64,000 nucleotides of DNA from JAAOII01 sp965207705 (GTDB taxonomy: Bacteria > Pseudomonadota > Gammaproteobacteria > CBDBNL01 > JAAOII01): the NCBI GenBank assembly GCA_965207705.1, contig OZ242292.1, forward strand, positions 1 to 64,000, in the 5' to 3' direction. Position 1 is the first letter of the stretch. Each line of letters begins with the position of its first letter. Position numbers and translations under genes: made by a program. Positions 63,373-64,000 of this stretch are shown in pieces. A model generated the notes under the pieces. The model saw only the letters and a program-made list of their open reading frames with translations, did no database searches and was not told where the DNA came from.

Positions 63373-64000
63373 TCAAGATTGACGGTCAAGACGTCTCAAA
63401 TAAAGTAATAAAATTGGCAGTAATCCTACAGCCAAGAACAGCGGAAAAAATATTAACCCAGCGCTAATTAGTAGTAATTGCCCTAAGAACCACGAGCCCA
63501 CCATAGCGCCAACTGTAGTGGAAGCAAAAAAGTGACTAAAATCTTTAGGCGGTATCTTGAAGCCGGTTTCACAATAGGAGAGCATACAAGGAAAAAATAT
63601 GGATAGCCCTGCCCCCATTACTATATTGCCAACCCACAACATCCAAATCTCATTGCCTGCAAACATCATTATCATCATGGCAATAACACTAGCAACTCCA
63701 TGCCAAATCATCACCTTAAGCGGATGAAAATAGATAGTCAAAAATATTCCCACTAAACGGAATAAAGTAAAAGACAACCAAAATACTGAAGTGAACAACC
63801 CTGCCTGACTGGCATTTAGTAATTCTTCTTCACGCAAAAAAGGAAAAATCCAAATACTGTAACCTGCTTCTATCAAAACATACAAAAAGAAAAACAGATG
63901 AATAGTAAGCACTATTTTCAGTTGACGAGAGTTTTTAGTTCTTTTCACAATTGGTGCATCATCAGCTGCAGGTTTAATTGGAATAAAAAATAAGGCAACC
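63373..64000 (-). CDS. MFS-type transporter, C-terminal part (gene runs off the right edge)
   Basis: The frame is open to the window edge, so the N-terminal half lies outside. The visible part begins with LFFIPIKPAADDAPIVKRTK, which looks like the central cytoplasmic loop of a 12-helix transporter, and continues with about six transmembrane helices (ending LLPILLLYLRRLDRQS). A GTG at 63948 could be mistaken for a start but falls inside this loop. The substrate is unknown; placement next to betaine catabolism and prpD allows uptake of a related compound, but nothing in the sequence shows it. Confidence 0.6.
   Translation of the reverse strand, partial: VALFFIPIKPAADDAPIVKRTKNSRQLKIVLTIHLFFFLYVLIEAGYSIWIFPFLREEELLNASQAGLFTSVFWLSFTLFRLVGIFLTIYFHPLKVMIWHGVASVIAMMIMMFAGNEIWMLWVGNIVMGAGLSIFFPCMLSYCETGFKIPPKDFSHFFASTTVGAMVGSWFLGQLLLISAGLIFFPLFLAVGLLPILLLYLRRLDRQS

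Overview
The window is an AT-rich (visibly well under 45% GC) chromosomal segment, most likely from a gammaproteobacterium. Three things point there: a one-piece tmRNA gene beside smpB, the neighbourhood smpB-ratA-ratB(rnfH)-bamE-folK-pcnB, and a betaine catabolic cluster with the gene content known from Pseudomonas. The carbon sources implied (glycine betaine, tricarboxylates, possibly acrylate/propionate) would suit a marine or host-associated heterotroph, but no lineage can be named from sequence reading alone.

Layout. 1-2.5 kb: the 3' part of a GT39-type glycosyltransferase gene and a ROK-type regulator. 2.5-6 kb: a 23S rRNA gene standing alone, without 16S, tRNA or 5S, enclosed by its own long processing stem. 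6-9.3 kb: EamA exporter, DNA alkyl-cysteine methyltransferase and pgi. 9.4-15.4 kb: a tripartite tricarboxylate transporter (TctC, fused TctA-TctB) followed by a PrpF-type isomerase and a TcuA-type flavoprotein. 15.5-25.2 kb: core genes (ssrA, smpB, ratA, ratB, bamE, folK, pcnB, dacB, maf, gltX) with an aldehyde dehydrogenase/DUF779 pair. 25.3-27.9 kb: a tightly coupled operon of two DUF488 proteins and two paralogous proteins of unknown function. 28-32.7 kb: acryloyl-CoA reductase, propionyl-CoA synthetase, and an ammonium transporter/PII pair.

32.8-45.7 kb is an accessory, defence-type island. It holds a three-gene type IIS-like restriction-modification system (two adenine methyltransferases plus an AlwI/BstNBI-family endonuclease), small exported proteins, a thermonuclease-like protein, and a second restriction-modification pair (Dam-type methylase plus PD-(D/E)XK endonuclease). 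It ends with a large nuclease-RecQ-like helicase gene, interrupted by one in-frame TAA, overlapping a membrane-anchored coiled-coil gene.

45.7-61.2 kb is one long minus-strand array covering glycine betaine to glycine: a dipeptidase-like gene, a DUF5943/V4R gene, dgcA, dgcB, etfA, etfB, gbcA, gbcB, soxB, soxD, soxA and soxG. The right end carries a small membrane protein, prpD, and part of an MFS transporter.

Two patterns run across the window. First, at least seven genes have a TATAAT or TAAAAT box 7-9 nt before the start codon with no visible Shine-Dalgarno sequence, which suggests frequent leaderless transcription. Second, several conserved enzymes carry small in-frame tandem duplications (periods 6-18 bp) in probable surface loops.
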